A stretch of DNA of 64,000 bases from Humulus lupulus (GCF_963169125.1 NC_084802.1:15562896-15626895), one strand, 5' to 3'; shown: positions 35,856 to 48,194, counted from the stretch's first letter. The notes: generated by a model not told the origin, from the sequence alone. Made by a program: numbers and translations.

Positions 35856-36449
35856 GTAAGTATATATTTGTTATATGTAGTGAGGAAACTTGTCTGGTTA
35901 CATTACTTGTCTTATTTCGAACAGTTCTGTGTATGCCTTCATGTTTTATTGCAATTTTTCACTGTCGGAATGAATTTTGGATACTTCGTGCGTTTTTTTC
36001 TGGATTTTTTTCCTACCTCGATGAGTTTCGATGAAACTCGATAGGTCTCGATGTGTTGCATGCATGCTGGCTCGATGGTCCTCGATGGACCTCGACGTGC
36101 CTCGATAGTGCTAGGATGTTAATACCTCGATGGTCCTCGATTGTACTCGATAGGTGTATAAGAGTTTAATTGGATTTAATAACTCGATTGTACTCGATAA
36201 AACTTGATAGGTGTATAAGAGTTTAATTGGATTGTTTGCCTCGATAGTCCTCGATTGTACTCGATAAAAATCGATAGGTGTATAAGAATTTTATTGGATT
36301 GTTTGCCTCGATAGTCCTCGACTGTACTCGATAAAACTCGATATGTGTGACCTCGATAGGACTCGACATATATCGATAGAAATCGATATTTTCTGTTTTA
36401 TGTTGTAGTTTAACTTTTTGACCTTTTTTTTTGTTTTTTTTTGTTGCAG
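35856..36449 (+). other. First intron of mudrA
   Basis: Donor GTAAGT at 35856 and acceptor TTGTTGCAG at 36449 remove 594 bp after codon 1 plus one base. The spliced frame is M-D-S-T-V-S-V. The CTCGAT array lies entirely in this intron. Confidence 0.75.
36016..36388. repeat. Left subterminal CTCGAT array of the MULE
   Basis: About eighteen copies of CTCGAT, and several one-base variants such as CTCGAC and ATCGAT, occur in 370 bp. They lie in loose units like CCTCGATAGTCCTCGATTG and ACTCGATAAA. An inverted counterpart lies at 41869-42355. Spacing is irregular, mostly 9-25 bp. These could be transposase-binding sites, but that is inference. Confidence 0.9.
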
Positions 36450-39004
36450 ATTCGACTGTTTCCGTATTTGTTGCATTCAATGGTGTTTGGGAACTCGAAA
36501 ATAGGGATTGGATTTTCAGAGATGCTGAAAATCAAGTTCTGCCCGTGGAGAAGGGTGTGACATATGAGCAACTGCTTGACATTCTGTACGATGAGCTTGA
36601 AGTGGATAAATGTGTGCATGACTTTAAAATTGAGGTCCCGTAAACATGCCTATCACAATCCGTCAAACTTACCATTATAAAAAATGATAGGCATATACGT
36701 GCATTCATTGGGTTAGCATCGAAATCTATAGATAAGCTCATTCCTCTATGTGTGCCATTGATTAAGAAGGGAGGTGTAAGAAATGCATCGGCTTCGGCCA
36801 GCGTTAATAAAGAAGTTTGATTTGAAGAGAACATTTCTTCTCCATGTCATGGTTTCAAAGGAACTCAAGGTGACGTTGGAACATGTGTTCCCGAGACAAA
36901 TCCAGATGTCATAGTCCATGATGATATCCTGGTTAGAGATCCGTCATATGTGCATGACACGGCGGAGTACGACCCGTATGGCTACGAACCTTATGTCAAC
37001 AACGATCCTGTTGCTGATGCAACAGATCTTGGTGGGCCAGATGTTAGGGCAGATTTTCCAACACAGAGTTCAGATGTTATGGTAGATGAGGAGCGCAGAA
37101 TAGAAGACCGGCAAACACCTTGGACCAGCAATAGTCGTCCAGGTCCAAGTAGAACCGATGATAGTTTTAGATGGAGTTCTCCATTGGACTTAGGTGAAGA
37201 TCGTAGAACATGGAGTGCTCCCATGTTCACCAAAGAGGATATAGAGGCCTCACATCAACATCATTCCTCAACCAGCAAAGCTTTAGGAGAATTGCACCTT
37301 GGGAAGTTCTTTAAGAACAAGCTTGAATTGAAAACCAAAGCATCCATATTTGCGATGAAGAATAATTTTGAGTTTATGGTGAAGAAATCTGGGACTGATG
37401 TGTAGTACATTACCTGCAAGGATCCTGATTGTGGTTGGAGATTGAGGGGTAAGAAAAAAATGCGATCTGAAATGTTCGAGATTAGTGTATACAACGAAGT
37501 ACACACTTTCTCACAAGAAATTCGAGATAAGGACCACCGTCAAGCATCACCGTGGATTTTTGGGCACCTAATCAAGAGGAAATTTGCTACCGATGGTACT
37601 CGGTACATGGCATACAACATAAGGGAGGACATGAAGCACCATTTTGGGGTCGAAATGAGCCATGAGAAGGTGTGGAGATGCAGAGAAAAGGCTCTTATGT
37701 ATGTCAGAGGGACACCTGAGGAATCATACTCCAAGTTACCTGGATACCTGTGTCAGTTGGAGCATAAGAACCCAGGTACAATTACTGATTTTGAAGCAGA
37801 AGATGGTCGTTTCTTGTATTGCTTCTTTTCCCTCGGTGTTTCTAGGCGTGGTTTCCAGTACCTTCGTCCTGTAATTTGTGTGGATGGCACATTCTTGAAG
37901 AATAAGTACGGTGGCCACATGCTATGTGCTGTTGCGTTGGATGCAAACAACCAGTTGTTTCCCATTGCGTTTGCATTGGTGGACAATGAGAACCATAACT
38001 CTTGGACTTATTTCATGAGAAAATTGAAGGAAGCCATAGGGGACATTGAGAACCTTGCTTTTGTATCAGACAGGCACAAAAGCGTTAATCATGCTTTGGA
38101 GCTTGTGTTCCCAGATGCGTATCACGGTGCATGTTACCATCATATCTGTATGAATGTTGTGGCAAAATTCAAAACTGACCACGTGCAATACATCATGGGG
38201 TGTGCATCGTACGCATTTCGAAGAATGGAATTTCACAAGTTCTTTGACAAGATTAAGGTAATTGATCCGCCCATTGCTCAATATCTAGAGGGAATTGGCT
38301 TTGAAAGGTGGAGTAGCGCTTATTTTCCTGGTAACCAATACAATATCATGACGAGTAACTACGCAGAAAGCTTTAACAATAAGACCAAGGAGGCAAGGAG
38401 CTTTCCAGTCGCCACTTTTCTTGAATTCATAAGATTCACTCTTCAGTCTTGGTTTGCAGATAGACGTGAAAGAGCTGCAAAAGCAACATCTGTGTTATCA
38501 CCTAAGATGGAAAAGGATTTGAAGTAAATAGGTGATAAAGCAATTTTTTTAGATGTCCAAGTCCTTGGTCATCACGAATTTCTTGTGGTCGATGGTAATG
38601 GTGATGGTGAGGTGAACTTGGCCACAAAATCATGCTCTTGTGGCATGTTCCAAACCATTGGGATACCTTGTGTACATGCTTTTGCTGCAGCCAGAAAAAG
38701 AAGCATAAACATTTACTCATTGTGTTCCCCTTACTATAGAATCGAGGCATTGAAGGACACTTATAAAGATACTATTTACCCTGTTGGGAACGAGGATGAA
38801 TGGGTAATCCCTGATCACATCAGAGATATGGTTGTCGGCGTCCCCGTTGAGAAAACCCCTGTAGGAAGGCCCAGGAAACAGAAAGTGGGTAGGTGAAAGA
38901 CAAATCGCTATGCTTCACGCGGGGAAAAGATTGTCAAGCCACATAAGTGTAGCAGATGTGGTGGTAGTGGGCACAATAGGAAGTCATGTAAGGCTAGGAT
39001 TTAA

Positions 39005-39228
39005 AATATTGTGTTATGTAATTAATTAATTGATTTTGTTGCATTTATTATATGGAATACTTCTTCTAATACTTTGTTGGTTTGGATGTCGAGGCAGACA
39101 CATTATGTGAATTTAGTACTTTTTTATTTAATAACTTTTTCAAAAAATATTGTTTGATAAAAAATAATATACAAAACTAACTATATGCTATACTATACAA
39201 GATGTGTAAGACAAAAATGTAAAGAGCA
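39005..39228. other. Gap between the two convergent MULE genes
   Basis: AT-rich 3' flanking sequence with no coding frame. It should hold the transcript ends of both genes; no clear terminator can be pointed to. Confidence 0.5.
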
Positions 39229-41800
39229 TCACGGGGCCAAATTCTGATAGAACAGGTCCACACACCACTTGGTCCTGAAATGCTGGATGTTCTCATCGAT
39301 AACGGTATCGAGTGGTAGCCTGGCAACTAGATGCTCGATATGTTTGATGACAAACATACCACAATCCCCACTGCATATAATCGATTTTGTGTCAATAGAA
39401 GATAAAAATAACTTTAATTTTCAGATTTCAAAATACATTAATTAAATAGGGGAATACTTTGTCTTAGTCTGAGGACACTCCTCTGGAGGAATACGACAAT
39501 ATGAAAAAGGCTTTGCATTCTGCTCAGGATACACCTGGAGGTCCTCATGGTCGTCAAACATGCCAGAACACCATAACAACGAAGGCAACAATAAGCACCA
39601 AGGCTTGATCGCTTCCTCCATCAGAGTGGGACTGAGCACGCTATGGTTGGAATCATAAATGTTGATGCACCACGTTGGAATGGAAACTTCAATGGCGATC
39701 CAATGTGCGGCTTTCTCGACGTGCAAGGCAAAATATACTTCACTCACATTTTTCCATGATACAAAGAATTGATTATCATTGCCCTTCAACATTCTCAGCA
39801 CATCTTCGTCCCATGTATACTTAGTGTCGGTCTCTCTGAAATGATTCCAACGACCTAGGCACACCTGGGGGAAGGTGGTGTTCATGATCGCAACATCCTG
39901 CCGAAATGCAACATGGTAAAAGTGGCGTTGGCGGCGTAGCATGTGCAAAGCGGCATCAATATGCTAAAAAAACATAAAAATTCGTTAGTACCATCAATAT
40001 ATTTTAAGATTGAATTGAAAACATGAATGTGATTTACATACCGAATCCCAAAGCCAAGTCTGGACTGTGTGCAACTGTAAGAACCATGCCACACCGTGCG
40101 TCCCAGTAACACGTTCCGATCTCTCTTATTGTCGATCTTCCTGATGATCCACTTATGGAAACTCTTCTCCTGCTGTGGGTCAGACTTCCTCAGTGGTTCA
40201 GCAACTAGCCCCTGTTTATCTAGTCTGATCTTCTTTGTTGGGTCGGTGAAGTCATCAAAACGCTTGGGCCTGCGTTTCTTCCTGACAACTTCAAGGCCAG
40301 CTGCCTCCTCGGGCTGCAGTACTCGTACACTAGGACTGTCAGTATCACTGGCAGCTACAGATGTCTGGGCCTGTGGAGTGGAGGGTTGATAACCGCGCTC
40401 GTAGTCTGCAGGCAAGATATCAGACTCTGTATCTGATTTTACGTCAGTGGATCGACCTGAGACCAGTGAAAGCAGATGCGCCAATTGAGCCATGATCGTG
40501 GTCTGATTCTGTAGTAAGGTTGCCTGGCCCTCCTCAACCCTCTTGAGCCTCTGGATCAATTGCTCATAATCAGGTTGGGCAACCTGACTAGATGAAGCTG
40601 TACAGGCCTGTGAAGTGCCCTCCTCAACCCTTGGGACATCCTCATAAAAAATGGAGGCTACCTTTGCAACTTTTGCTAGCTTCTCTGCCTCCTTCTCAAG
40701 TACCACTACTTCATCCACTGCAGTCCCAGCCTCCCCCACAGTTGATTCCAACTCAGGGAATAACCTGGAATCAACTTCTGGGAGGCTATTGTAGTAGACT
40801 ACCTCACCGGGACGTGGCTTCAGCATGGAAAATACTGCTAACTGCATGGTTGAATAACATGTGTTAGAAAAACTTTAATAAAATAAATCGTTAATCAATT
40901 AATTTGTGACATTTAACAAGATAAAATGGAACTTACTCGATGATTGGCGAATATAGGAACCAACAGAGCTGTCGAAATAGTGATATCAGTCTTCGTAGCC
41001 CAGCTAAGCATCCTCGGAATCTGATTCCCACTGTTCTCACCGAACTTACTCCCGAGAGAAAGCATGGCCTCAAAAGCCCAGTAAAGAAGCGCGGGTGCAT
41101 ATCAATTGAAACTATACTTCGCCTCCTTCTATTTTTCGCTTGACCCCTCTTTCTTCTTCTCCTCGTAGTGTCTCAATTGCTTCTTCATGTCCTTTTGAAC
41201 TCCTTTGCTAACCTTCTTAAATGGCAGCTTCCCCCAAGGATACTTGAAAAAGTAATCAATATCCTCAACCATCCTCAGGGAATCTCCCCATATCGTTGTT
41301 GTCTTCTCTGGGGCATTCAGTACCCCCTCTATCAAATAGCACAAACCCAGCTTAAATGCATCTTCTGGGTTTGCAGAGGCCTTCAATGCATCTTCCAACT
41401 GACCAAAACTAACCTTCGAATCACCATTAAAATATTCCTGGATGGTCCGATCACTTGAAAGATGCTCTTTCAATTCATCTGGGGATGGTGATTTCCCAAA
41501 ATTTAGCCCGGTAACTAGGGCAAACTATGCAATACCAAATCTACATAGAGTGTTGCCCAGGTAGAATTGACCCTCTTCAGGCTTCTTACTTTCTACCTTA
41601 CGCAACATTAGCTGATGCAGCAGAACCCCATAAAAACTAAACGGCTTTGCCTTAAAGAACTGTCCCAACGGGCATGCCTGTGCCCTTTCAATAAGACCAT
41701 GCCTCTTAAACTGCTCTATAAGGGTATCCAAGTAGGCACCACCCTTATAAGTGATACGGCTAGGAAAGTGTTTCTCCAACGGCACAATAAGGTCAGGCAT
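39229..41800 (-). pseudogene. DUF1985 / Ulp1-like cysteine protease gene carried by the MULE
   Basis: Minus-strand, multi-exon gene. It starts near ATG 41800-41798 and has a DUF1985-like region (LHQLMLRKVESKKPEEG, then FALVTGLNFGKSPSPDELKE and IDYFFKYPWGKLPF). A linker (39964-41129) includes a charged region and a WLWDSHIDAALHML block. The C-terminal part is a Ulp1 (C48) protease domain with H in AAHWIAIEV, D in NIYDSNHS and C in NGDCG. The last exon is at 39229-39370, joined over a short intron (39371-39457) to the exon from 39458. Ulp1 proteases cut SUMO from proteins. A TAG at 41525-41527 interrupts the DUF1985 region, and the frame changes near 40100 (a further intron or an indel). The intact catalytic triad shows that decay is limited. 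Confidence 0.85.
39371..39457 (-). other. Short intron in the Ulp1-like gene
   Basis: Donor GTATTC and acceptor TATATGCAG delimit 87 bp. Splicing joins ACAAA to TGGGGATTGT, giving T-N-G-D-C-G with the catalytic cysteine. Confidence 0.7.
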
Positions 41801-41868
41801 TTGAAAAAAAAAACAAAAAAAAAAGTTAAAAATGTTAAAAATGTAAAACAATCTGGTAAGGCAGTTAT

Positions 41869-42355
41869 TATCGAGGCCTATCGAGTCCCATCGAGGCAGA
41901 AACTATCGAGTTCTATCGAGTCTTATCGATGCCTATCGAGATGGGTTCCAAAATCACAAAGAATAATATCATCGAGTTACTATCGAGTCTTATCGAGGCC
42001 TATCGAGGTAAGGCCAAAAAAAACCAAAGTCTAGTAATATCAAGCCCTATCGAGGCCTATCGAGGTGGGTCCTAAAAATCCCAAAGCCGTGTATGATCGA
42101 GTCTTATCGATTCCTATCGAGGTAGGTTCTAAAAAATTCCCAAAGCCGTGTATTATCGAGTCCTATCGAGGTAGGTTCTAAAAATTCCCAAAGCCGTGTA
42201 TCATCGAGTCCTATCGATTCCTATCGAGGTAGGTTCTAAAAATTTCCAATGCCTTGTATCATCGAGTCCTATCGATTCCTATCGAGGCCTATCGAGGCAC
42301 AGTCTAATCCAGTCCCTATCCTATACTATCGAGTCCTATCGATTTCTATCGAGTT
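41869..42355. repeat. Right subterminal ATCGAG array of the MULE
   Basis: More than twenty copies of ATCGAG, the reverse complement of CTCGAT, occur in 490 bp. Typical contexts are TATCGAGGCCTATCGAG and CCTATCGATTCCTATCGAGG. The array lies about 440-930 bp from the right end, as the left one does from the left end, and upstream of the Ulp1-like coding region. Confidence 0.9.
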
Positions 42356-42677
42356 TCATGAAAAATATCGAAAAAACTCAGATTTCTTCATTCCCAGCCC
42401 CGATCTATCCACAAAAAAAACCAGGCACATACACATATTGCAGATTAAAAACGAAATCCCTCACCTTCGCTTTCTTTGAGGTTGTTTCCTAAAAGTTTGG
42501 TCGGCTTCCTCAACGTTTTCTCCTTCCCATTCTCTGATCGTCAAGTTCGACCCTTTGGGAGCCCTTGTTTGTGGTCGTGGAAGACAATGAAGGTTGGATT
42601 CTACGGATTCAATCGAGGCCTATCGATTTCAAAGTTTGCTTGGTTCGGGTATTTTGGGAGAGAATACAGAGAGTTTG

Positions 42678-42799
42678 AGAAAATTATGCCAGGGGTATTT
42701 TGGGTAGTAACGTCATTAGTAGCACCAAAACGAAAGTCTTATAGAGATATGATATTTTTTAAATGTAGTGTCACTTATTACATTAAAACTCAAATTCCC
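42678..42799 (-). repeat. Right terminal inverted repeat of the MULE
   Basis: It pairs with 35546-35670, and its outer end is CTCAAATTCCC. The flank TAATCATA (42800-42807) repeats that on the left. Confidence 0.93.
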
Positions 42800-42807
42800 T
42801 AATCATA

Positions 42808-43184
42808 TTGTGTTTATATTTGTATTAATCATGTCACATCATATATGTATGACACGAACACTATACATTTACACGATTTACCGGTTTTAATTTTTACATT
42901 ATGAAAAATATATATATTTATGTATTCATATTTTTTACACACTTCCATGAAAAGAAAATATTATTCATTACAAGCATTTGAAACTCTCCTTGCTTAATTG
43001 GAACTTCAATATGAAAAACTAATTAAAAAAAATTGAATGGTGACTTTATGAAATGGCATGGTACCGGCGCCATTTTAGTTGACTTTCATCTCCAAATTCT
43101 CTGAAGTAATTAATAAATTACCAAGTATTAAATAATATATATAAGATATTTCTATAGTGCATAACTAGAAAGGTATAGACTAGT
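42808..43184. other. AT-rich intergenic stretch
   Basis: No gene, repeat or promoter can be supported here. The words beside the MULE form a weak inverted resemblance with 35460-35540. Confidence 0.5.
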
Positions 43185-43515
43185 GCATATTTTTTTTTTG
43201 TTTTACAATTCGTGAATAGTTTTTGGCGCAATTTTTTTTATAACAGTGTATATTGTAGTTATTTAGAGCATTTTTTAAATTTTTAGAAAATTTCGAATAA
43301 TTTACAATGCCAAAAACTAAGTTTAAACATGTTGTTTTCCACCCACATAAAGAAAATTAATCATGCGTACAACAACATATTTGAACTTAGTTTTTGATAC
43401 TGTAAATTATTTAGAATTTCCTAAATAATTTGCAGTATGCTCTAAATAACTACAATAAATATGGGCATAAAAAAATCACTCCGAAAACTATTCACGAGCC
43501 AGAAATACAAAATGT
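43185..43515. mobile_element. Fold-back MITE with ~150-bp inverted halves
   Basis: The left half (ATTCGTGAATAGTTTTTGG, then TAGTTATTTAGAGCAT and CAAAAACTAAGTTTAAACAT) recurs in reverse in the right half (43365-43512). Only about 30 bp lie between. No protein is encoded. The exact ends and TSD are uncertain. Confidence 0.8.
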
Positions 43516-44248
43516 ATACACGAATACAAGTATCCTATATATATTGCCTTATTATTAATTTCAATCGTACGTTATACCTAAATTTTATGTGTATCCTACG
43601 TAAATGTGAATGGATTAGCGGACTTTAAAGTGTGTATATATATATTGTTTACGTAGTTATAATTTATTTTATTTTATTTTCAACTCATGTTACTTTAAAT
43701 TCACACCAAATCGATTCTTCCAATTCAAGATCTCAAATTAAATAGGAAAAATTATGTGAAGTTTTTTATATGTTGGTGAAAGTTGAGGAACTGGTCAAAG
43801 AATCAATCAAAATGATCCGTCAACGAGACATGCATTTAGAATTTTTTATGTTTGATTATTTTTAATTTTCCTTAAATCATGTGTATTTCATGCATCTTTT
43901 TTATGTAAATAATGAGAAAGGAATATCACATCGAAATCCTATATATGGGGACATTAATCTTGGCTAAACTGTGCTGTTTAATTTTTTTTTTTTATAATAA
44001 GAGTACGTACTTACTAACGAAAAAAATATGATGAAAGAAATAATTACTTATGAAAAATAATAAATAGTCTCAAAGTTGTATTTGAGTAAATCATGTACCA
44101 TTAAAAAGTTACTTGTCAATTATCAAGTGACCATACTTCAAGTGCGGAGAAGTTACTTGTCAATTTTTTGGTACGTCATGTTGGCTAGTTATTTTGAACA
44201 AGTAGACACAATTTAGTAGTGGTAATAGTTTATCGAGAATTTTTTAAA
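43516..44248. other. AT-rich intergenic stretch
   Basis: No gene is seen. It contains short inverted and direct words (AAGTTACTTGTCAAT appears twice near 44110 and 44150). Confidence 0.5.
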
Positions 44249-44611
44249 GGGTTTATACATTTTTGGACCCTGTATTTTCTTTTATTACTTGTTTGGACCC
44301 TATATTTTGACAAATTATTTTTTAGACCCTATATTTTGTAAAATGGTTAAAATATAACCTTAAGACCGATTTTGGTCAATGTTTTCTCAACTAAAATCAC
44401 AAATAATTTACTAAACTAACAATTCAGAACAAAAATAAAATCATTCTGCTTAAAAATTGTGTTGTTATATTTAATTTTTTCTTCATCAAAATTGAGTTTA
44501 GGGTTCTATTTTAACAATTTTACAAAACATAGGGTCCAAAAAGTAATTTGTCAAAACACAGGGTTCAAACAAGTAATGAGACAAAACACAGGGTCCAAAA
44601 AAGTATAAACC
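44249..44611. mobile_element. MITE (family of 57067-57394)
   Basis: Ends GGGTTTATACATTTTTGGACCC and GGGTCC...GTATAAACC are inverted, and the interior also pairs (CAAATTA...TTTTGGACC). A direct repeat TTTTTTAAA flanks it on both sides. It shares its whole length with a second copy at 57067. Size, TIRs and a 9-bp-type duplication point to a Mutator-type MITE. Confidence 0.88.
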
Positions 44612-44620
44612 TTTTTTTAA

Positions 44621-45040
44621 AATAGAAAAAAAATTTAGGGCACGATTTGCTAATGATAATAGTTTGAGGTAATTGATGGGTCCTAATTACATTATCCAAT
44701 TCTCATAACCCTTCATGGGAATTATGTGGAATGACACTGTGCAATTGCTTAAATATATATATACTATCAATTTTAAATAATATTTATTACATAATAATCT
44801 TTTACTACGTAATTACTAACTATTTTGTCAAACATGACATTAGTAATTCATAAGTATTACCACTTGACATCCAAACACACATTGAATTTTAAATAATAGT
44901 GTAATTTCTAGGATATGTAATTACTACCTAGCAATTACACGCTCTAGTAAATACACAATTACTTCCAAATAACACGCCCTTAAAATATAATGCGTTTACG
45001 AGTTGTTATATATAATTTAAAAAATATATTTATTTACGAA
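44621..45040. other. AT-rich intergenic stretch
   Basis: No gene is seen. A pair of partial inverted words (GTAATTACT, ACACAATTAC) around 44810-44960 may be an old MITE, but its ends cannot be set. Confidence 0.4.
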
Positions 45041-45890
45041 AATGTTTGAGTATTTACTAAGTGCAAGCAATATACAATGCACGTTTGCTTAGTTTTATTT
45101 AGAAAATTTACTTATTATATTTTATTAAGTTTTAATGATTGTCATATAAATTTCAAATAAATAAATAATATTATATATAAAAGAATGACATAAAAATATC
45201 AAAAAAAAAAAAAAAACAAAAACATTGTTTGTGGTTTTTTTTTAAAATGATACGATAACCATTTAGGTCACAAACTACCATATTCAAGGTACAAAACATT
45301 CATGATATTATTCAAATCACATATCAATGTTTGGAAAAAAAACTTGTTTATTCTTGATAGAAGATAAATGTTATTATAATTTCTTATTTAGTTACACAGT
45401 CATATTATTTAATTGTATACATATGATACTTATATATAATTTATTTATTATTGTAATAATAATATTTTATAACATGTGATATTTTATAATATTTGAATTT
45501 ATATTAATATAATTATTAAACATCTGATTTTGTATTATATATTATTATAATAATGATAATTTATAACATTTGAATTTATATTAATATAATTAATAAATAT
45601 CTAGCATAGTATTAAATATTATTATAATAATGATATTTTATAATATTTAAATTTATATTAATATAATTAATATATTGTTAATTTTTTAATTATTAAATAT
45701 TCAGTCAAAATTATATATTATTATTATAATTGTATATTATAAATTTGAATTTATATTAATATAATTAATAAATATATATTTTTAATTTATTTTAAAAATA
45801 TATTTCCTTAAATATTTAGAATATTACGTTAAAGTTACCAAACATAAATTTCAAAACCAAAAATTTGTGTTATTTATACAAATTTTATAT
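45041..45890. repeat. AT-rich repeat, copy 1
   Basis: It begins with CAATGCACGTTTGCTTAG and contains at least three diverged units of a TTTATATTAATATAATTAATAAATAT type. It ends with a CGTTAAAGTTACC...TTTGTGTTATTTATAC-type block. Copies 2 and 3 follow the same order at 46830 and 55390. The class is unknown. Confidence 0.6.
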
Positions 45891-46829
45891 ATCCTAGCTA
45901 GGGGACCTTCGTCACAAGTCGTTCAAACCACCCTTCATTAGTTTAATTAAGACACTGCTTCAAACTAGTGTATTTTGATATATATATTAAAGATTTTTCA
46001 ATAGTTACTACCTATATATGAGTACTAATAATTATGATAATGTGATGTGACAATACAGTGATTTAGTATAGCACGTCACCAACAGGTAAATATTTTTTTT
46101 CTATATTAATTTCAAGTTTAGTTAATTTTTTTTGCCATAATTAATGTTATTTTCAACAAATGAGAGACACTCCATATACGTATAAATTGACATGTACTTC
46201 AAAAATGAAAAGTTTACGATATTATATTTTTATAATAAATACATATTTTTTCAAAAATTTGAAAAAATCAAAATTTATTTTTAGAAATATTAATTAAAAT
46301 AACTATCTATGGATAGTAATCATTCAAAGTGTACCCATATATGTATATATATATATTACCTGTGGGGAATCAAATTTGGATTGGACTATATTTTGATAAG
46401 GTACGAACGTATGCTACATGTTTATAAGGCTAGATGCTGCTTAATTATATGACTTAGAAAATTTGAATTATTATTGATTAGACTTTGTTCACGTTGCTCA
46501 ACTACATCGAGAGGTGACAGCAATGGCAATTTTACTTGAAAACCCACTCATTCAAGTGTATTCTATCTTGAATATTGGTAGAATATGGTGCATTGAATTC
46601 GGGTTTCGGGTAGAATCAATTTCGGGGTTTGGATTTATTTGTTTAACACACAGATTATTTTCTCAACAAAAAAAAAAACATACAGATTATTACAAATTCA
46701 TTTCATATTGGTATTGGTTTTAATTATACTAATGATTATAAATGCTATTTAGTGAATAATATTGTTAGTTTGTCTAATAAGTTATGTATAATATATAAGT
46801 AAATTCTGATAGTAATATTTTAGTGTATT
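45891..46829. other. AT-rich intergenic stretch
   Basis: No coding signature is seen. Short poly(T)/(AT)n tracts occur, for example near 46340-46360. Confidence 0.5.
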
Positions 46830-47458
46830 TTGTGTTGTAGAGGTAGATTTTGTATTATTCTACATACAATGTGAAATTGCACTTTTGCTTAGTTTTGTTT
46901 ATATAATTTATTAATTATATTATTCTCATATAAATATTTCAAATAATAAACAATATTATATATAAAAGAATATCATAAATATATTAAATGAAAAATTAAA
47001 CAAAAACACAATTTTTTAAAATATATATAATATGATAACATTTTTAAACATAAATGATAAATTTTTTAATAAAAATTAAGATTATATATTATATATTATT
47101 ATTATATTTAAATTTATATTGATATAAGTATTAAATATCTAGTTTTGTATTAAATATTATTATAATAATAATATTTATAATATTTGAATTCATATTAATA
47201 TAATTAGTAAAAAAATAGGATTATATATTATTATCATAATAATATTTTATAACATTCACATTTATATTAATATAGTTATAATATATAATAACAATATTTT
47301 ATAACATTTGAATTTGAATTTATATTAATATAATTATATATATGTAGTCTTATATTAAATATTATTGTAATAATGATATTTTATAATATTTAAATTTATA
47401 TTAATATAATTGATAAATATAGTTTTAAAAATATATTCTGTTAAATATTTAGAATATT
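46830..47458. repeat. AT-rich repeat, copy 2 (split by element G)
   Basis: It has the same layout as copy 1: a GCACTTTTGCTTAGTTTTG block, then TTTATATTAATATAATT units. It continues after element G at 55313 with GTTAAAGTTAACAAAACA and AAGAATTTTCGTTATC. Confidence 0.6.
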
Positions 47459-47805
47459 ATGTTTGTTGACTGCGTTTTTAGCCAACGACGTGAGAACGTC
47501 AAATACGACGAACCTTCAAGAGAATGTAAACGACAACAGACGGTATAAACAAGAAAAGTAAATAACACAGAATTTTTATAGTGGTTCAGCCCCGATTGTC
47601 GGTAATAGCCTAATCCACTTAGAGTTGTGATTTATAAATCTATACTCAAGATCAGATGGACTATGCCAACTGAGTTTCTTCAGTATAAATTGTGAAAATA
47701 CAAGAATTCTCTCTAATTTCAGCACTTTCTCTCTCTAGAATAGACAGACCCAATTTTATCTCTCTAGAAAGAATAAGCAGAAGGGACCCTCTCTCATCTC
47801 ATAAG

Positions 47806-47822
47806 CTCTCTATTTATAGAGA
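47806..47822 (-). promoter_or_regulatory. TATA box in G 3' LTR
   Basis: The minus strand reads CTCTATAAATAGAG, a near-palindrome centred on the TATA box. The same box is in the 5' LTR near 54466-54480, where it would drive the element RNA. Confidence 0.7.
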
Positions 47823-48194
47823 TGGGATCCTCAACTGATATCCCCTTATAATAGGGATATTTTACTATATTTATTATATTTATATTACAAATAAACATTC
47901 AACATTCAAAATGTAACAAACTCCCCATTTGTGGGAAGAATGAGAGATTCCCGCGCATGTTGTTGAAGTTGTATCTGACTTAGTCTCCTCTAGCTAGTTG
48001 GTCCACCTCCTACTCGCTACCCATGCAAGGGCTGGTTGAACGTGCATGGTGGTAGGTTGAACGTGCATGGTGGTAAGAGATGCACTTCTCTCCTCTAACA
48101 TGCACTCTCCTCTAGCATGCCATGTTCCTCCTTGAACCAATCTCCTTGGCTTCTCCTCGGACTAAGGTGGTCCGAGGCAACCTCCTTGGCACCT

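Larger units (their letters stand above)
35852..39004 (+). pseudogene. MudrA-like transposase, decayed
   Basis: ATG at 35852 plus one base form exon 1, with donor GGGTAAGT. Exon 2 follows the acceptor TTGTTGCAG at 36449, and the joined frame stays open, which supports this start. Along the protein come an N-terminal region (FVAFNGVWELENRDWIF), an acidic linker, the MuDR DNA-binding domain (FKNKLELKTKASIFAMKNN, then CKDPDCGWRLRG), the MULE transposase core (VDGTFLKNKYGGHML, FVSDRHKSVNHALELVFP, SNYAESFNN), a SWIM zinc finger (CSCGMFQTIGIPCVHA) and a C-terminal knuckle (CSRCGGSGHNRKSC). In-frame stops: 36641-36643, 36818-36820, 37403-37405, 38525-38527, 38894-38896. Confidence 0.92.
35546..42799. 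mobile_element. Mutator-like element (MULE) with mudrA and a Ulp1-like gene
   Basis: Ends are inverted repeats of about 120 bp (35546-35670 and 42678-42799), opening GGGAAATTTGGG on one side and closing CTCAAATTCCC on the other. The direct repeat TAATCATA (35538-35545 and 42800-42807) flanks it. That is 8 bp, near the usual 9 bp for MULEs. It carries a mudrA-like transposase (plus strand) and a convergent gene with DUF1985 and Ulp1 protease regions (minus strand). This arrangement is known from Kaonashi-type (KI-MULE) elements. The transposase has at least five in-frame stops, so the copy is not autonomous. Confidence 0.93.

Noticed and set aside
36016..36388. CRISPR-like array of CTCGAT motifs
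   Set aside because: Spacing is irregular, the motif is only 6 bp, there are no cas genes, and the DNA is a plant MULE.
35440..42890. Inverted similarity between flanks of the MULE as an outer element
   Set aside because: Shared words are short (ATGTCACAT-type) and ends cannot be aligned, so a larger fold-back element is not shown.
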